64,000 bases of DNA. It comes from Alphaproteobacteria bacterium (GTDB taxonomy: Bacteria; Pseudomonadota; Gammaproteobacteria; Burkholderiales; Burkholderiaceae_C). The notes beneath the pieces are model-generated. The model ran no database searches, was not told the DNA's origin, and saw only the letters and a program-made list of their open reading frames with translations. A program made the position numbers and the translations under genes. Location: positions 231,653 to 295,652 of the forward strand of contig JASGCM010000001.1 of NCBI GenBank assembly GCA_030054175.1. The letters are read 5' to 3'. This document shows, one piece after another, positions 8,120 through 17,517 of this stretch (positions are counted from its first letter, which is position 1; every line of letters begins with the position of its first letter).

Positions 8120-9913
8120 ATGATTCGCATCACAGAGTTGAAGTTACCGCTCCAAGCGGTGCCGTTTGAAGAGCGTCGTGCGGCCGACGCACCAGCAGAG
8201 ACCGATGCCGATCGGCAAATCCCGCCACACCCCGCGCAAGCACTGCGGGCACTGGCCGCCGGGGTGTTGGGTGTGCCCGAGGGATCGATTGCCCACCTGA
8301 ATGTGTTCAAGCGCAGTTTTGATGCCCGAAAGGCAGAAATTCAAGTGGTGTACATCGTCGACTTGCAACTGAGCGACACCGCGACCGAAACGCAGGTCTT
8401 GGCACGATTGGCCAAGCACCCGCATGTGAGCGCCAGCCCCGACATGACATGGCGTGCCCCGGTGCAGCTTGCCGTTGCAGACTTCAGCACAGGCACACCG
8501 CGCCCCATCGTGGTCGGCTTTGGGCCCTGTGGCATGTTCGCAGCCCTGGTGCTGGCGCAAATGGGATTGAAACCGCTGGTGATTGAACGTGGCACCACGG
8601 TACGCCAACGCACCAAAGACACTTGGGGCCTGTGGCGCAAACATGCCTTGAAGACGGAAAGCAATGTGCAATTCGGCGAAGGCGGCGCTGGCACGTTTTC
8701 TGACGGCAAGCTTTACAGTCAAATCAAAGATCCGCGCCATCTGGGGCGCAAGGTGATGGAAGAGTTCGTGCGCTTCGGCGCGCCCGAAGAGATTCTGTTT
8801 GCCGCCCACCCCCACATCGGCACTTTCAAATTGGTGAAAGTGGTAGAGAGCCTGCGCGAAGAAATCATCCGCTTGGGCGGCGAGATCTGGTTCGAGCATC
8901 GGGTGAGTGATCTGCAGCGCGATGAGCGTGGTCACATTCAAGCCTTGCGCATCGAGTCTTTGAAAGAAAGCACTGCGTGCTGGGTGCCCAGCCGCCATGT
9001 GGTGATGGCGCTGGGCCACAGCTCGCGCGACACCTTCACCATGTTGCACCGCCATGGGGTGAGCATGCAGGCCAAACCGTTTTCCATAGGGGTTCGCATC
9101 GAGCATCCTCAAGGCCTGATAGATCAAGCCAGGTGGGGCCAGCACGCCGGACACCCTTTGCTGGGTGCGGCCGATTACAAGCTGGTGCACCATGCGCAAA
9201 ATGGCCGAACCGCTTACAGCTTTTGCATGTGTCCGGGGGGCACAGTAGTGGCTGCGACTTCCGAGCCCGAACGGGTGGTGACCAACGGCATGAGCCAATA
9301 CTCACGTGCCGAGAGAAACGCCAATGCGGGCTTGGTGGTGGGCATCGATCCCAGCGACTACCCGCAGCAGCCAGAGTTGATCGAGCAATGGGTGGGCGAA
9401 GACGGACAGGCCGTTCGACTTGACACCCGCGACTCGCCGAATGGGGCCCACCACTTGTCCGGCATCGTGCTGCAAAGACAGCTGGAGAGCGCGGCTTTTG
9501 TGGCTGGGGGTGGCGGCTACATGGCCCCTGGGCAGCGTTTGGGTGACTTTCTGGCGCGGCGCGCTTCGACCCAGTTGGGTGAGGTCGAGCCTTCCTACAA
9601 GCCCGGCGTGACCCCCACCGACTTGGCCCAGGTGCTACCGGACTTCGCCTTACAGGCCATGCGCGAGGCGCTGCCGGTCTTTGGCCGAAAAATCCGAGGC
9701 TACGACCTGCCCGACGCGGTGCTGACCGGTGTGGAGACGCGCACCTCATCGCCACTGCGCATCGATCGGGACGACGTCAACCTGCAAAGCCCGAACTGCG
9801 CCGGCTTGTATCCGGCGGGGGAAGGGGCCGGCTACGCCGGTGGCATATTGTCGGCGGCGGTCGATGGCATCAAGGTGGGCGAAGCCTTGGCACGCGCTTG
9901 GGTGCAGGAATGA
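8120..9913 (+). CDS. FAD-dependent dehydrogenase (COG2509 family)
   Basis: A 597-residue flavoprotein of the uncharacterised COG2509 group. An N-terminal domain of about 125 residues precedes the FAD-binding Rossmann motif VVGFGPCGMFAALVLAQMG (near 130-150). The family segment QFGEGGAGTFSDGKLYS follows, with the C-terminal FAD-contact GEGAGYAGGILSAAVDG. Substrate and pathway are unknown. The start is an ATG at 8120 after a GC-poor spacer containing the palindromic repeat. Its stop overlaps the ATG of the radical SAM gene (ATGA), so the two are co-translated. Confidence 0.87.
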   Translation: MIRITELKLPLQAVPFEERRAADAPAETDADRQIPPHPAQALRALAAGVLGVPEGSIAHLNVFKRSFDARKAEIQVVYIVDLQLSDTATETQVLARLAKHPHVSASPDMTWRAPVQLAVADFSTGTPRPIVVGFGPCGMFAALVLAQMGLKPLVIERGTTVRQRTKDTWGLWRKHALKTESNVQFGEGGAGTFSDGKLYSQIKDPRHLGRKVMEEFVRFGAPEEILFAAHPHIGTFKLVKVVESLREEIIRLGGEIWFEHRVSDLQRDERGHIQALRIESLKESTACWVPSRHVVMALGHSSRDTFTMLHRHGVSMQAKPFSIGVRIEHPQGLIDQARWGQHAGHPLLGAADYKLVHHAQNGRTAYSFCMCPGGTVVAATSEPERVVTNGMSQYSRAERNANAGLVVGIDPSDYPQQPELIEQWVGEDGQAVRLDTRDSPNGAHHLSGIVLQRQLESAAFVAGGGGYMAPGQRLGDFLARRASTQLGEVEPSYKPGVTPTDLAQVLPDFALQAMREALPVFGRKIRGYDLPDAVLTGVETRTSSPLRIDRDDVNLQSPNCAGLYPAGEGAGYAGGILSAAVDGIKVGEALARAWVQE

Positions 9914-11832
9914 ACAAGCCCCTGGGCAAGCAGAGTGGGTTTCGGGTCCTGAGCCTGATTCCCCCCATGACGCAACTCAATACGCCCTACCCGGTCAGCG
10001 CTTATCTGACGGGTTTTTTGCGTTCACTTGGCATCGATGCCTGTCAAGATGACCTGGCGCTGAAACTGGTGCTGGCGCTGTTGCGCCCCGACACCTTGGC
10101 CCAGTTGCGACAAGAGGCTTTGGATGTGCCGATCGAGGCGCGCAGCGCCGTGGTCAACCAGTTTCTGGATCATTTTGAGCGCTACACCGAGACCATCGAC
10201 GCCACGCTGGCCTTTTTGCAAGGTCGCGACCCGACCCTGTGCCATCGCATCGCAGCCCGGGGGTTCTTGCCCGAAGGGCCCCGATTTGCTGCGGTCGACG
10301 CCTATGGCGAAGAAGAAGACCCATTGGGTTGGGCCTTTGGTGCCTTGGGCCAACAAGACCGGGCACGCCACTTGGCCACCCTGTACCTGAACGATTTGGC
10401 CGACGTCTGGCGAGATGTGGTCGACCCCCGCTTTTCCTTCGTGCGTTATGCCGAATCGTTGGCATCAAGCCAGGCCAGCTACGACCCCATGGCGCAAGCG
10501 CTTGCAGCCCCGCTCAACCTGATCGATCGCACGCTGGATTCGTTGACTCAATCTGCGCTTGCCGCTCATGAACCCGATCTGTTGGTACTGTCGGTGCCCT
10601 TCCCCGGCGCCCTGTATGGTGCCTTGCGCATCGCCCAAACCGCACGCCGGATCCGCCCGGGGTTGCGCATCGCCTTGGGCGGCGGCTATGTCAACACCGA
10701 ATTGCGTGAATTGGGCGAGCCTCGTTTGTTTGATTGGGTCGATTTCGTCACCCTGGATGCGGGTGAGCGTCCCTTGTTGAGCCTGATCGAGCATATACAA
10801 GGTCAACGCGGCGCGTCACGCCTGCAGCGTTGTTTTACCTGCGTCGATGGCGCGGTGAAATACACGAACATGGCCGAGCCCGATATCCCCTTTGACGAGG
10901 TGGGTACACCCACTTGGCAGGGCTTGCCGATAGATCAGTACTTGTCGCTGCTGGATTTGCTCAACCCCATGCATCGCTTGTGGAGCGATGGGCGATGGAA
11001 CAAGCTGACCGTGGCACATGGCTGCTATTGGAAGAAATGCAGCTTTTGCGACGTCAGCCTGGACTACATCTCTCGCTACGACGCCGCTTCGGCGCAGGTG
11101 CTGGTCGATCGCATGGAGAAACTGATCGCCGAGAGCGGGCAGACCGGGTTTCACCTGGTCGACGAAGCGGCTCCGCCGAAAGCGCTGAAAGCCATGGCCG
11201 AAGAAATCTTGCGACGGGGCTTGAAGGTGAGCTGGTGGGGCAACATCCGTTTTGAAAAAACCTTTACCCCCGAATTGGTCAACCTGTTGGCCGACAGCGG
11301 TTGCATCGCGTTGTCGGGCGGACTGGAGGTCGCCTCGGACCGCTTACTGCAATTGATGAAAAAAGGGGTATCGGTACAACAAGTGGCTCGGGTGACTCGC
11401 AGCATGGCCGATGCCGGTATATTGGTGCACGCCTACCTGATGTACGGTTTTCCCACCCAAACCGTAGAGGACACGGTGGATGCTCTGGAATACGTGCGCC
11501 AGCTGTTCGATGCGGGATGTTTGCACAGCGGGTTCTTTCACCGCTTTGCCTGCACCGTTCACTCACCGGTGGGGCAAGACCCGCAGGCCTATGGCATTGA
11601 GTTGTTGCCATTGCCCGAGGGCCGCTTTGCCCGCAACGATGTGGGCTTTGTCGATCCCACTGGTGCCGACCACGACCTGCTGGGGCGGGGCCTGAAGGCC
11701 GCGATCTACAACTACATGCACGGCATCGGGCTGGAGCGCGACGTGCGCGAGTGGTTTGATCTGCCGCGCAAACAATGTCCCAGGCCCACCGTAAGGCCTG
11801 ATGCGGTTCGGCGTTGGTTACAGGAGCTGTGA
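9910..11832 (+). CDS. B12-binding-like radical SAM protein
   Basis: A 640-residue radical SAM protein. Residues about 215-310 look like a cobalamin-binding-type Rossmann region (LLVLSVPFPGALYGALRIAQ, IALGGGYVNTELREL). The [4Fe-4S] cysteines are C372, C377 and C380 in GCYWKKCSFC, spaced CX4CX2C rather than the usual CX3CX2C. Downstream are typical barrel segments (ALSGGLEVASDRLL, LVHAYLMYGFPTQT). The ATG at 9910 overlaps the previous stop by 4 bases and follows GCAGGA; a longer TTG start at 9898 is less likely. It probably makes a radical-based modification, with substrate unknown. A hairpin terminator follows. Confidence 0.85.
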   Translation: MNKPLGKQSGFRVLSLIPPMTQLNTPYPVSAYLTGFLRSLGIDACQDDLALKLVLALLRPDTLAQLRQEALDVPIEARSAVVNQFLDHFERYTETIDATLAFLQGRDPTLCHRIAARGFLPEGPRFAAVDAYGEEEDPLGWAFGALGQQDRARHLATLYLNDLADVWRDVVDPRFSFVRYAESLASSQASYDPMAQALAAPLNLIDRTLDSLTQSALAAHEPDLLVLSVPFPGALYGALRIAQTARRIRPGLRIALGGGYVNTELRELGEPRLFDWVDFVTLDAGERPLLSLIEHIQGQRGASRLQRCFTCVDGAVKYTNMAEPDIPFDEVGTPTWQGLPIDQYLSLLDLLNPMHRLWSDGRWNKLTVAHGCYWKKCSFCDVSLDYISRYDAASAQVLVDRMEKLIAESGQTGFHLVDEAAPPKALKAMAEEILRRGLKVSWWGNIRFEKTFTPELVNLLADSGCIALSGGLEVASDRLLQLMKKGVSVQQVARVTRSMADAGILVHAYLMYGFPTQTVEDTVDALEYVRQLFDAGCLHSGFFHRFACTVHSPVGQDPQAYGIELLPLPEGRFARNDVGFVDPTGADHDLLGRGLKAAIYNYMHGIGLERDVREWFDLPRKQCPRPTVRPDAVRRWLQEL

Positions 11833-11837
11833 ATGCG

Positions 11838-11861
11838 AAAGGGCCGCTTACGCGGCCCTTT
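11838..11861. terminator. Bidirectional hairpin terminator
   Basis: A perfect 10-bp stem AAAGGGCCGC / GCGGCCCTTT with a TTAC loop, placed between the convergent radical SAM gene and htpX. The A/T tracts at both ends suit termination in either direction. Confidence 0.85.
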
Positions 11862-11878
11862 GCACGCCACAGGCAGAA

Positions 11879-12748
11879 TCAAGACGCCTGCAAAGCGGCG
11901 ATGCGCTCTTCGAGCGGCGGATGGCTGGCAAACAGCTTGCCCAAACCGCCCGTGATGCCCATGGCGGCCACGCTACTCGGCAGGGCACCGGGTTGCATCT
12001 GGCCCAGACGGGCCAGGGCGTTGATCATCGGTTGCTTGCGCCCCATCAAATGCGACGCTCCGCTGTCGGCGCGGAACTCACGCTGACGGCTGAACCAGGC
12101 AACGATCATGGCCGCCACAAAACCCAGCACGATGTCAAGCACGATGGTGGTGATGTAGTAACCCATGCCCGGGCCGCTGTTTTGCTCGTCGTTCTTGCGC
12201 AAGGCGCTGTCGACCACGTAACCCACGATTCGGCTGAGGAACACGACAAATGTGTTGAGCACGCCCTGGATCAGCGTCAAGGTCACCATATCGCCGTTGG
12301 CGATGTGAGCGACTTCATGGGCCAACACAGCCTCGACCTCTTCACGGGTCATGCCTTGCAATAACCCGGTGGATACGGCCACCAGGGCTGAATCCCGAAA
12401 AGCCCCGGTAGCAAATGCATTGGGCTCGCCTTCGTAAATGGCCACCTCGGGCATGCCGATGCCGGCTTTGTCGGACAAGCGACGAACCGTATCCACGATC
12501 CAGGCCTCGTCGGCCGACTGGGGTTGCGTGATGACCTGTGCGCCCGTGCTCCACTTGGCCATGGGCTTGCTCATCAAAAGCGAGATGATCGCGCCGCCAA
12601 AGCCCATGACGAGTGAAAAGCCCAACAAGGCGCCCAAATTGAGTCCGTTGGCCGTCAGGTATCGGTTAACGCCCAACAAACTGGCCACCACACTCAGGAC
12701 CAACATCACCGCCAGGTTGGTTAGGACGAACAGGACAATGCGTTTCAT
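11879..12748 (-). CDS. htpX: Membrane zinc protease HtpX
   Basis: A 289-residue M48 metalloprotease of the inner membrane that degrades misfolded membrane proteins under heat or envelope stress. Two transmembrane segments lie at the N-terminus ([22 protein letters not shown], then [20 protein letters not shown]). The zinc site is [10 protein letters not shown] near residue 140, with two further membrane segments after it. I start at the ATG 12748 (MKRIVLFVL), preceded by GGAAAT; a frame open to 12820 would add a non-homologous extension. Length agrees with E. coli HtpX (293). Confidence 0.95.
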   Translation of the reverse strand: MKRIVLFVLTNLAVMLVLSVVASLLGVNRYLTANGLNLGALLGFSLVMGFGGAIISLLMSKPMAKWSTGAQVITQPQSADEAWIVDTVRRLSDKAGIGMPEVAIYEGEPNAFATGAFRDSALVAVSTGLLQGMTREEVEAVLAHEVAHIANGDMVTLTLIQGVLNTFVVFLSRIVGYVVDSALRKNDEQNSGPGMGYYITTIVLDIVLGFVAAMIVAWFSRQREFRADSGASHLMGRKQPMINALARLGQMQPGALPSSVAAMGITGGLGKLFASHPPLEERIAALQAS

Positions 12749-12877
12749 CGAAATTTCCATGAACAGCCCCACCCTTGGAGCCGATGCCCTGCATGGTAAG
12801 GGCGAAGGGGCAGAAATCAAGGGTTCAGCCCTGATCCCCCAAAGGGAGTGGGTGATTAGGTCCAGTGGGCAGCGCCT

Positions 12878-14050
12878 CTACCCGTGCTGAAAGCTTCGGC
12901 GCAGATACTCATCGAAAAGAGGCACCGTGAATGCGATATCCCCATGTGATGGGCTATAAATCATCCCTTTTCTGATGATGGTTGAGCGACGTGGTCCCAG
13001 GCTTTGGTGTGTGAGCCCCAAATGCTCGGCCACATCCGACGATCTGTAAGGTCCGGGCCCAAGTGCTGCCATGGCGATGACGTACTCGCGCTCTTTGGGT
13101 GTCAATCGATCAAATCGAACTTTGAAGAAACCTTCATCGAGCCGCCGAGTGGCTTCCGCAGAAGCCGTTCGGGCATCTGCCCATTCCACGCGGGCCCCCT
13201 TTGCGATGTTCCAGCATTGGTAGCCCCACTCTTGCAGAAAATATGGATAGCCATGGGTATCTTTCAGAACCTCTTCCAAAGCATCATCACTGATGCTTTG
13301 GCGCGCGTCTTCAATCGGCTGTTTGATGGCGATCTTCGCGTCCTTGCTTTTCAGGGGGCCTATGGCCGGAAAATGAAACAATCGCTCTGCGTACGATTTT
13401 GCGTTTCCTGACAAAGCAGCGACCTGCGGTAAACCAGCACCAAAAAACACGATCGGTAGCCCCCTTTGGCTGACTTTGTGCAAGGCAACGATCAGCGCAG
13501 CCAAATCTCTGGACTTCAGGTATTGAACCTCATCAATCAGCAGCGTCCAAGCTTTGCCGGCCTCTTGAGCTGCCTCACCCAACCTGACCATCAACTCGGG
13601 CAAATCGTTTTCGATGTCACCAGAATCCGCCACGCCTGGCTCCGGGTCGACAGACAGGGTCATCTCACCGTAGGTCACCTTGAATGTGGCGGCAAAAGAT
13701 CTCAGCGCACGAATGGCCTGATGTACCTTGGCCTTGGCCTGCTCGCTAAAAGACAGCTTATGCAGCGTCTGATTGATTTTCGGTAACAGCAACTCGGCCA
13801 ATTCGCGATCTTCTGGGGCCTCGATGAAAGAGGTCAAATGCCCAGATTTTTCTGCCAACTCTTCGATTTGATTCAGCAACACCGTCTTGCCTACACCACG
13901 CAATCCCAACAGCATTTGCGATCGACAGTCTCGCCCCATGAGCGCCCGCTCAATGGCTGTTTTTGCTTCATCCAGTATGGCGCCACGCCCAGCCAACTCC
14001 GGGGGACGGCTACCTGCACCGGGTGCAAAAGGATTGCGAACCGGATCCAT
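12878..14050 (-). CDS. P-loop ATPase with C-terminal winged helix, unknown role
   Basis: A 390-residue ATPase of the AAA/STAND-like ATP-binding protein class. Walker A is GLRGVGKT at residues 49-56, and Walker B is LLIDEVQYL near 165. A C-terminal winged-helix-like region (RLTPKEREYVIAMAALGPGPYRSSDVAEHL) follows. The ATG 14050 follows CAGGAG at good spacing. It sits between htpX and DUF3025 with no functional partner, behind an AT-rich promoter with inverted repeats. Related stand-alone ATPases are scattered across bacteria and are often mobile. It could be a regulator or defence component, but nothing here proves that. Confidence 0.75.
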   Translation of the reverse strand: MDPVRNPFAPGAGSRPPELAGRGAILDEAKTAIERALMGRDCRSQMLLGLRGVGKTVLLNQIEELAEKSGHLTSFIEAPEDRELAELLLPKINQTLHKLSFSEQAKAKVHQAIRALRSFAATFKVTYGEMTLSVDPEPGVADSGDIENDLPELMVRLGEAAQEAGKAWTLLIDEVQYLKSRDLAALIVALHKVSQRGLPIVFFGAGLPQVAALSGNAKSYAERLFHFPAIGPLKSKDAKIAIKQPIEDARQSISDDALEEVLKDTHGYPYFLQEWGYQCWNIAKGARVEWADARTASAEATRRLDEGFFKVRFDRLTPKEREYVIAMAALGPGPYRSSDVAEHLGLTHQSLGPRRSTIIRKGMIYSPSHGDIAFTVPLFDEYLRRSFQHG

Positions 14051-14083
14051 GACCAAGCTCCTGAAAGTCTAATGAAGTTGAAG

Positions 14084-14127
14084 TAAGTATAAGATGATTC
14101 CGCTATACTTATTTATACTTTAGTATA
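14084..14127. promoter_or_regulatory. AT-rich promoter/operator array upstream of the ATPase
   Basis: Two adjacent inverted repeats share one half-site: TAAGTATA (14084-14091) with TATACTTA (14104-14111), and TATACT-TT-AGTATA (14114-14127). On the minus strand the TATACT half-sites also resemble -10 boxes. The start codon at 14050 is 35-70 bases downstream. Repressor binding, possibly by the ATPase's own winged helix, is an inference. Confidence 0.55.
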
Positions 14128-15000
14128 TTATTTTAATAATTGATGAGTATCTTTAAAATCATTTTTATCGATCTTTGGCCTGAACACCCCCACATCGTCA
14201 TAAAACCCGGGCTGCTCGTTGTCGGCCCACCAGCCCGGCAAGCCGAGCACCGGCAGGGGGAGAAAGGGTTTGGTGGCGAGCCAAGGAGCGGTGAGTTGCG
14301 CCACCAACGGTTGCTCCATGGCGGTATCGAGCGCCACCGGATTGGTCCCCTCGCCCCAAGCAGGCAGGTCGACCCACAGCACATGGGCGGTGATCGATTT
14401 GTAGGGTTGCAGCAGGTTTTCGAGCAGGGCATGGCCAAAGGCGACGACGTGGGTTTGAGCCCACAAGTTGCGCTCGCGGACAAACATCGTCTGCCAGTCG
14501 TGCACGCGATGGGCATCGCGCAAGCGTGCAGGACCGCACAGCAGCATGGCGTTTTCGTCCAGCAGCGTGAGCGCATCGCGCACCGGGCCACGGGTGGCCC
14601 CGACGCCGCTGGTCGCGATCTGCTCAGCCTGCAAGGAATTGAGGCGTCGCTTGATGGCCGCAAACCTCAGCCAGCACGCGCCATTGAGCAGGTCGTGCAG
14701 GTTGTCGCGGGTCGGTACGCAGCCCGTGCGAAAAATGAAGGCCTCATAGGCCTCGCTGGCGGGCAAGTGGGACTGCGGCACAAAGCGCATGCCCTGTGCG
14801 CTGTGCCCAGCACCCAGACCGGAGAGGGTCTGGTTGAGGGCCTCGGCCACGCTGGCACCATCGCGCAGGGCCTCCAGGATGGGTTGCAACCACGGTGTCC
14901 AAGGTGCCAGCCAGGGTTGGCGGAGGTCGATCGCCTCGGCCAGGGCCAGTGAGCCGGGCGCGGCCGCAGCACTGTCGCGTGTTACGGCATCAGGCGCCAA
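14128..15000 (-). CDS. DUF3025 domain protein
   Basis: A 290-residue DUF3025 protein, recognised by [26 protein letters not shown] and the Trp/Pro-rich C-terminal part. Function is unknown. The start is a TTG at 15000, inside the end of pyrC (stop 14982), with GAGG seven bases upstream; no ATG or GTG in frame gives a complete domain. The last 15 or so codons are AT-rich and Lys/Asp-rich ([15 protein letters not shown]), unlike the rest of the gene, and run into the AT-rich region before the ATPase. The original C-terminus may have been replaced at that junction. Confidence 0.8.
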   Translation of the reverse strand: MAPDAVTRDSAAAAPGSLALAEAIDLRQPWLAPWTPWLQPILEALRDGASVAEALNQTLSGLGAGHSAQGMRFVPQSHLPASEAYEAFIFRTGCVPTRDNLHDLLNGACWLRFAAIKRRLNSLQAEQIATSGVGATRGPVRDALTLLDENAMLLCGPARLRDAHRVHDWQTMFVRERNLWAQTHVVAFGHALLENLLQPYKSITAHVLWVDLPAWGEGTNPVALDTAMEQPLVAQLTAPWLATKPFLPLPVLGLPGWWADNEQPGFYDDVGVFRPKIDKNDFKDTHQLLK

Positions 15001-16025
15001 GGCAACACCTCGCCGCCGCGCAGGGGCTTGAGCTCGGCCTCACCAAAAGGCACCGTGACCGACGAGCGCCAGTCTTGGCGCTGCAAAATGATGCGCCCCG
15101 TGTTGCGTGGCAGGCCGTAAAAATCGGGGCCATGAAAGCTGGCGAAGCCTTCCAACCGGTCCAGGGCACCAGCCGCATCAAAGGCTTCGGCATACATCTC
15201 GATGGCGGCGTGGGCGGTGTAGCAACCAGCGCAACCGCTGGCGTGCTCTTTGAGCGCCGCCGGGTGCGGCGCGCTGTCGGTGCCCAAAAAGAATTTGGGG
15301 CTGCCGCTGGTGGCGGCCTGCACCAGAGCCTGGCGGTGCTCTTCGCGCTTGAGCACGGGCAAGCAGTAGTAGTGCGGGCGCAGCCCGCCAACAAAGATGG
15401 CGTTGCGGTTGAACAGCAGGTGGTGCGCCGTGATGGTCGCTGCGACAAAACGGTCGGCCTGCGCGACATACTGGGCCGCCTCGCGGGTGGTGATGTGCTC
15501 GAAAACGATCTTCAACTCGGGGAAGTCGCGCCTGAGCGGGATCAGATGGCGGTCAATGAACACCGCCTCGCGGTCAAACAAGTCGATGTCGGCGTTGGTC
15601 ACTTCGCCGTGCACCAACAGTTTTAAACCATGCTTTTGCATGGCTTCAAGTGTGGCGTAGGTCTTGCGGATGTCGGTCACCCCGGCGTCGCTGTTGGTGG
15701 TGGCGCCAGCCGGGTAGAGCTTGAGGGCGACCACGCCCGCTTCGTGGGCTCGCGCGATCTCGTCAGGGGCGAGGTTGTCGGTGAGGTAGAGCGTCATCAG
15801 CGGCACAAATGACACCCCCTCGGGCACCGCCTGCAAAATGCGCTCGCGGTAGGCCAGGGCCTGCTGAGCGGTGGTCACCGGCGGCTTGAGGTTGGGCATG
15901 ATGATGGCGCGAGCGAACTGCGCTGCGGTGTGGGGCACGACGTCGCGCATGGCCGCCCCGTCGCGGACATGCAAGTGCCAGTCGTCGGGCCGGGTCAGGG
16001 TAATGGTTTGAATTTGGGGGCTCAT
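14982..16025 (-). CDS. pyrC: Dihydroorotase
   Basis: Catalyses ring closure of carbamoyl aspartate to dihydroorotate in pyrimidine synthesis; cytoplasmic zinc enzyme. The metal motif DWHLHVRDG is near residues 15-23, LLVHGEVT holds the later metal histidine, and TDSAPH the catalytic Asp. The ATG at 16025 gives 347 residues, the same size as E. coli PyrC (348). The frame stays open to 16223, but the extra part has no homology to PyrC. The gene follows gltL by 67 bases and overlaps the DUF3025 start. Confidence 0.95.
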   Translation of the reverse strand: MSPQIQTITLTRPDDWHLHVRDGAAMRDVVPHTAAQFARAIIMPNLKPPVTTAQQALAYRERILQAVPEGVSFVPLMTLYLTDNLAPDEIARAHEAGVVALKLYPAGATTNSDAGVTDIRKTYATLEAMQKHGLKLLVHGEVTNADIDLFDREAVFIDRHLIPLRRDFPELKIVFEHITTREAAQYVAQADRFVAATITAHHLLFNRNAIFVGGLRPHYYCLPVLKREEHRQALVQAATSGSPKFFLGTDSAPHPAALKEHASGCAGCYTAHAAIEMYAEAFDAAGALDRLEGFASFHGPDFYGLPRNTGRIILQRQDWRSSVTVPFGEAELKPLRGGEVLPWRLMP

Positions 16026-16092
16026 GCCCAGATTATGGCAAGCCGCAAGGCCGGTTTGGGCTGCGCCAAGGGCCACCGCTGCAGGCGGGCCT

Positions 16093-16830
16093 TCATTGCT
16101 GCAGGATCTTGGCCAAAAACTCTTTGGTGCGCGTCTGACGGTTTTCCGGGTGGTTGAAAAACTCGTCGCGGCTGCAGTCTTCCAAAATGCGACCGCCCAC
16201 ATCCATGAAAATGACGCGATCACTGACTTTTCGTGCGAAACCCATTTCGTGCGTCACCACCAACATGGTCATGCCTTCTTGCGCCAGGCTCATCATGACC
16301 TCCAGCACTTCACCCACCATTTCGGGGTCGAGCGCCGAGGTGGGCTCGTCAAACAGCATGACGATGGGGTCCATGCTGAGCGCACGGGCGAAGGCCACGC
16401 GCTGTTGCTGGCCACCCGAGAGTTGGCCGGGAAACTTGTCTTTGTGTGCCATCAGGCCCACGCGGTCCAAGTACTTGAGGCCGCGCTCAAGCGCCTGTTC
16501 GGGAGTGCGACCCAGCACCTTGACCTGCGCCAAAATCAGGTTCTCGGTGACCGATAGGTGAGGAAACAACTCGAAGTGCTGAAACACCATGCCCACGCGG
16601 CTGCGCAATTGCGGCAGAGGCGTGGCGGGGTCATGCACTGGCGTGCCATCGACCCAGATTTCACCTTGCTGGATGGGTTCGAGCGCATTGATGGTCTTGA
16701 TCAAGGTGGATTTGCCAGAGCCCGAGGGACCGCACACCACCACCACTTCGCCCTTGGCGACTTGGGTGCTGCAGTTGTTGAGCGCCTGGGCTGGGCCATA
16801 CCATTTGGAGACGTTTTTGATTTCGATCAT
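16093..16830 (-). CDS. gltL: Glutamate/aspartate ABC transporter, ATP-binding subunit
   Basis: A 245-residue ABC ATPase of the polar amino acid family. Walker A is GPSGSGKST (about 34-42), the signature LSGGQQQR, Walker [16 protein letters not shown], and the switch His in VVTHEMGFA. It powers uptake through GltJ/GltK from the binding protein GltI. It is the last gene of a gltI-gltJ-gltK-gltL run with short gaps. Glutamate/aspartate specificity is assigned from the operon; the ATPase alone would not tell. Confidence 0.92.
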   Translation of the reverse strand: MIEIKNVSKWYGPAQALNNCSTQVAKGEVVVVCGPSGSGKSTLIKTINALEPIQQGEIWVDGTPVHDPATPLPQLRSRVGMVFQHFELFPHLSVTENLILAQVKVLGRTPEQALERGLKYLDRVGLMAHKDKFPGQLSGGQQQRVAFARALSMDPIVMLFDEPTSALDPEMVGEVLEVMMSLAQEGMTMLVVTHEMGFARKVSDRVIFMDVGGRILEDCSRDEFFNHPENRQTRTKEFLAKILQQ

Positions 16831-16848
16831 GTGTTCTTTCCCCCGGTT

Positions 16849-17514
16849 TCAGCGCACGATGGCGACCTTGGCTTGCAAATGGCGCACCAGGCTGGACAGC
16901 GAGTAGCAAATGATGAAATAAACCACCGCAGCCAACAGGTAGGCCTCTTCAGGCCGACCGTAGATTTTGCCGGCGGTGACAAAGCCTTTGAGCAAATCGT
17001 AGGCCCCAATGGCGTACACCAGCGAGGTGTCCTGAAACAAAATGATGGTCTGCGTCAATAGCACCGGCTGCATGTTGCGCAGCGCCTGCGGCAGCACGAT
17101 GTGGCGCATGTTTTGGGCATAGGTAAAGCCCACCGCCTGCCCGGCCATGACTTGCCCGCGCGGAATCGACTGGATGCCTGCACGCATGATCTCACTGAAA
17201 TAGGCGGCCTCGAAGGCAATGAAGGTGATCACCGCCGAAATCTCGGCCCCGATGGGCTTGCCGATCGCAAACGGAATCAGCAAGTAGAACCACAAAATAA
17301 CCATCACCAGGGGAACTGAGCGCATGCCATTGACATAGGCGGTGGCGGGAACGGACAACCAAGGGCGGCCCGATAGGCGCAGCAGCGCCAGTACCGTGCC
17401 CAAGACCAAGCCACCCAAGGTGGCCACCACAGTCAATTGGACACTGAAGATCAGACCCTTGAGCAAAAACTTGAAAAACAGGTCGCTGCTGAAAAATGTC
17501 AGGTCAAAGTCCAC
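16849..17514 (-). CDS. gltK: Glutamate/aspartate ABC transporter permease GltK
   Basis: A 221-residue inner-membrane permease of the HisM family. Several transmembrane helices are visible. The EAA loop that contacts the ATPase is EIMRAGIQSIPRGQVMAGQAVGFTY-like, at about 130-155. It pairs with GltJ to form the channel. It starts 3 bases after the gltJ stop and ends 18 bases before gltL, so the operon is tight. Confidence 0.9.
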   Translation of the reverse strand: MDFDLTFFSSDLFFKFLLKGLIFSVQLTVVATLGGLVLGTVLALLRLSGRPWLSVPATAYVNGMRSVPLVMVILWFYLLIPFAIGKPIGAEISAVITFIAFEAAYFSEIMRAGIQSIPRGQVMAGQAVGFTYAQNMRHIVLPQALRNMQPVLLTQTIILFQDTSLVYAIGAYDLLKGFVTAGKIYGRPEEAYLLAAVVYFIICYSLSSLVRHLQAKVAIVR

Positions 17515-17517
17515 GAC

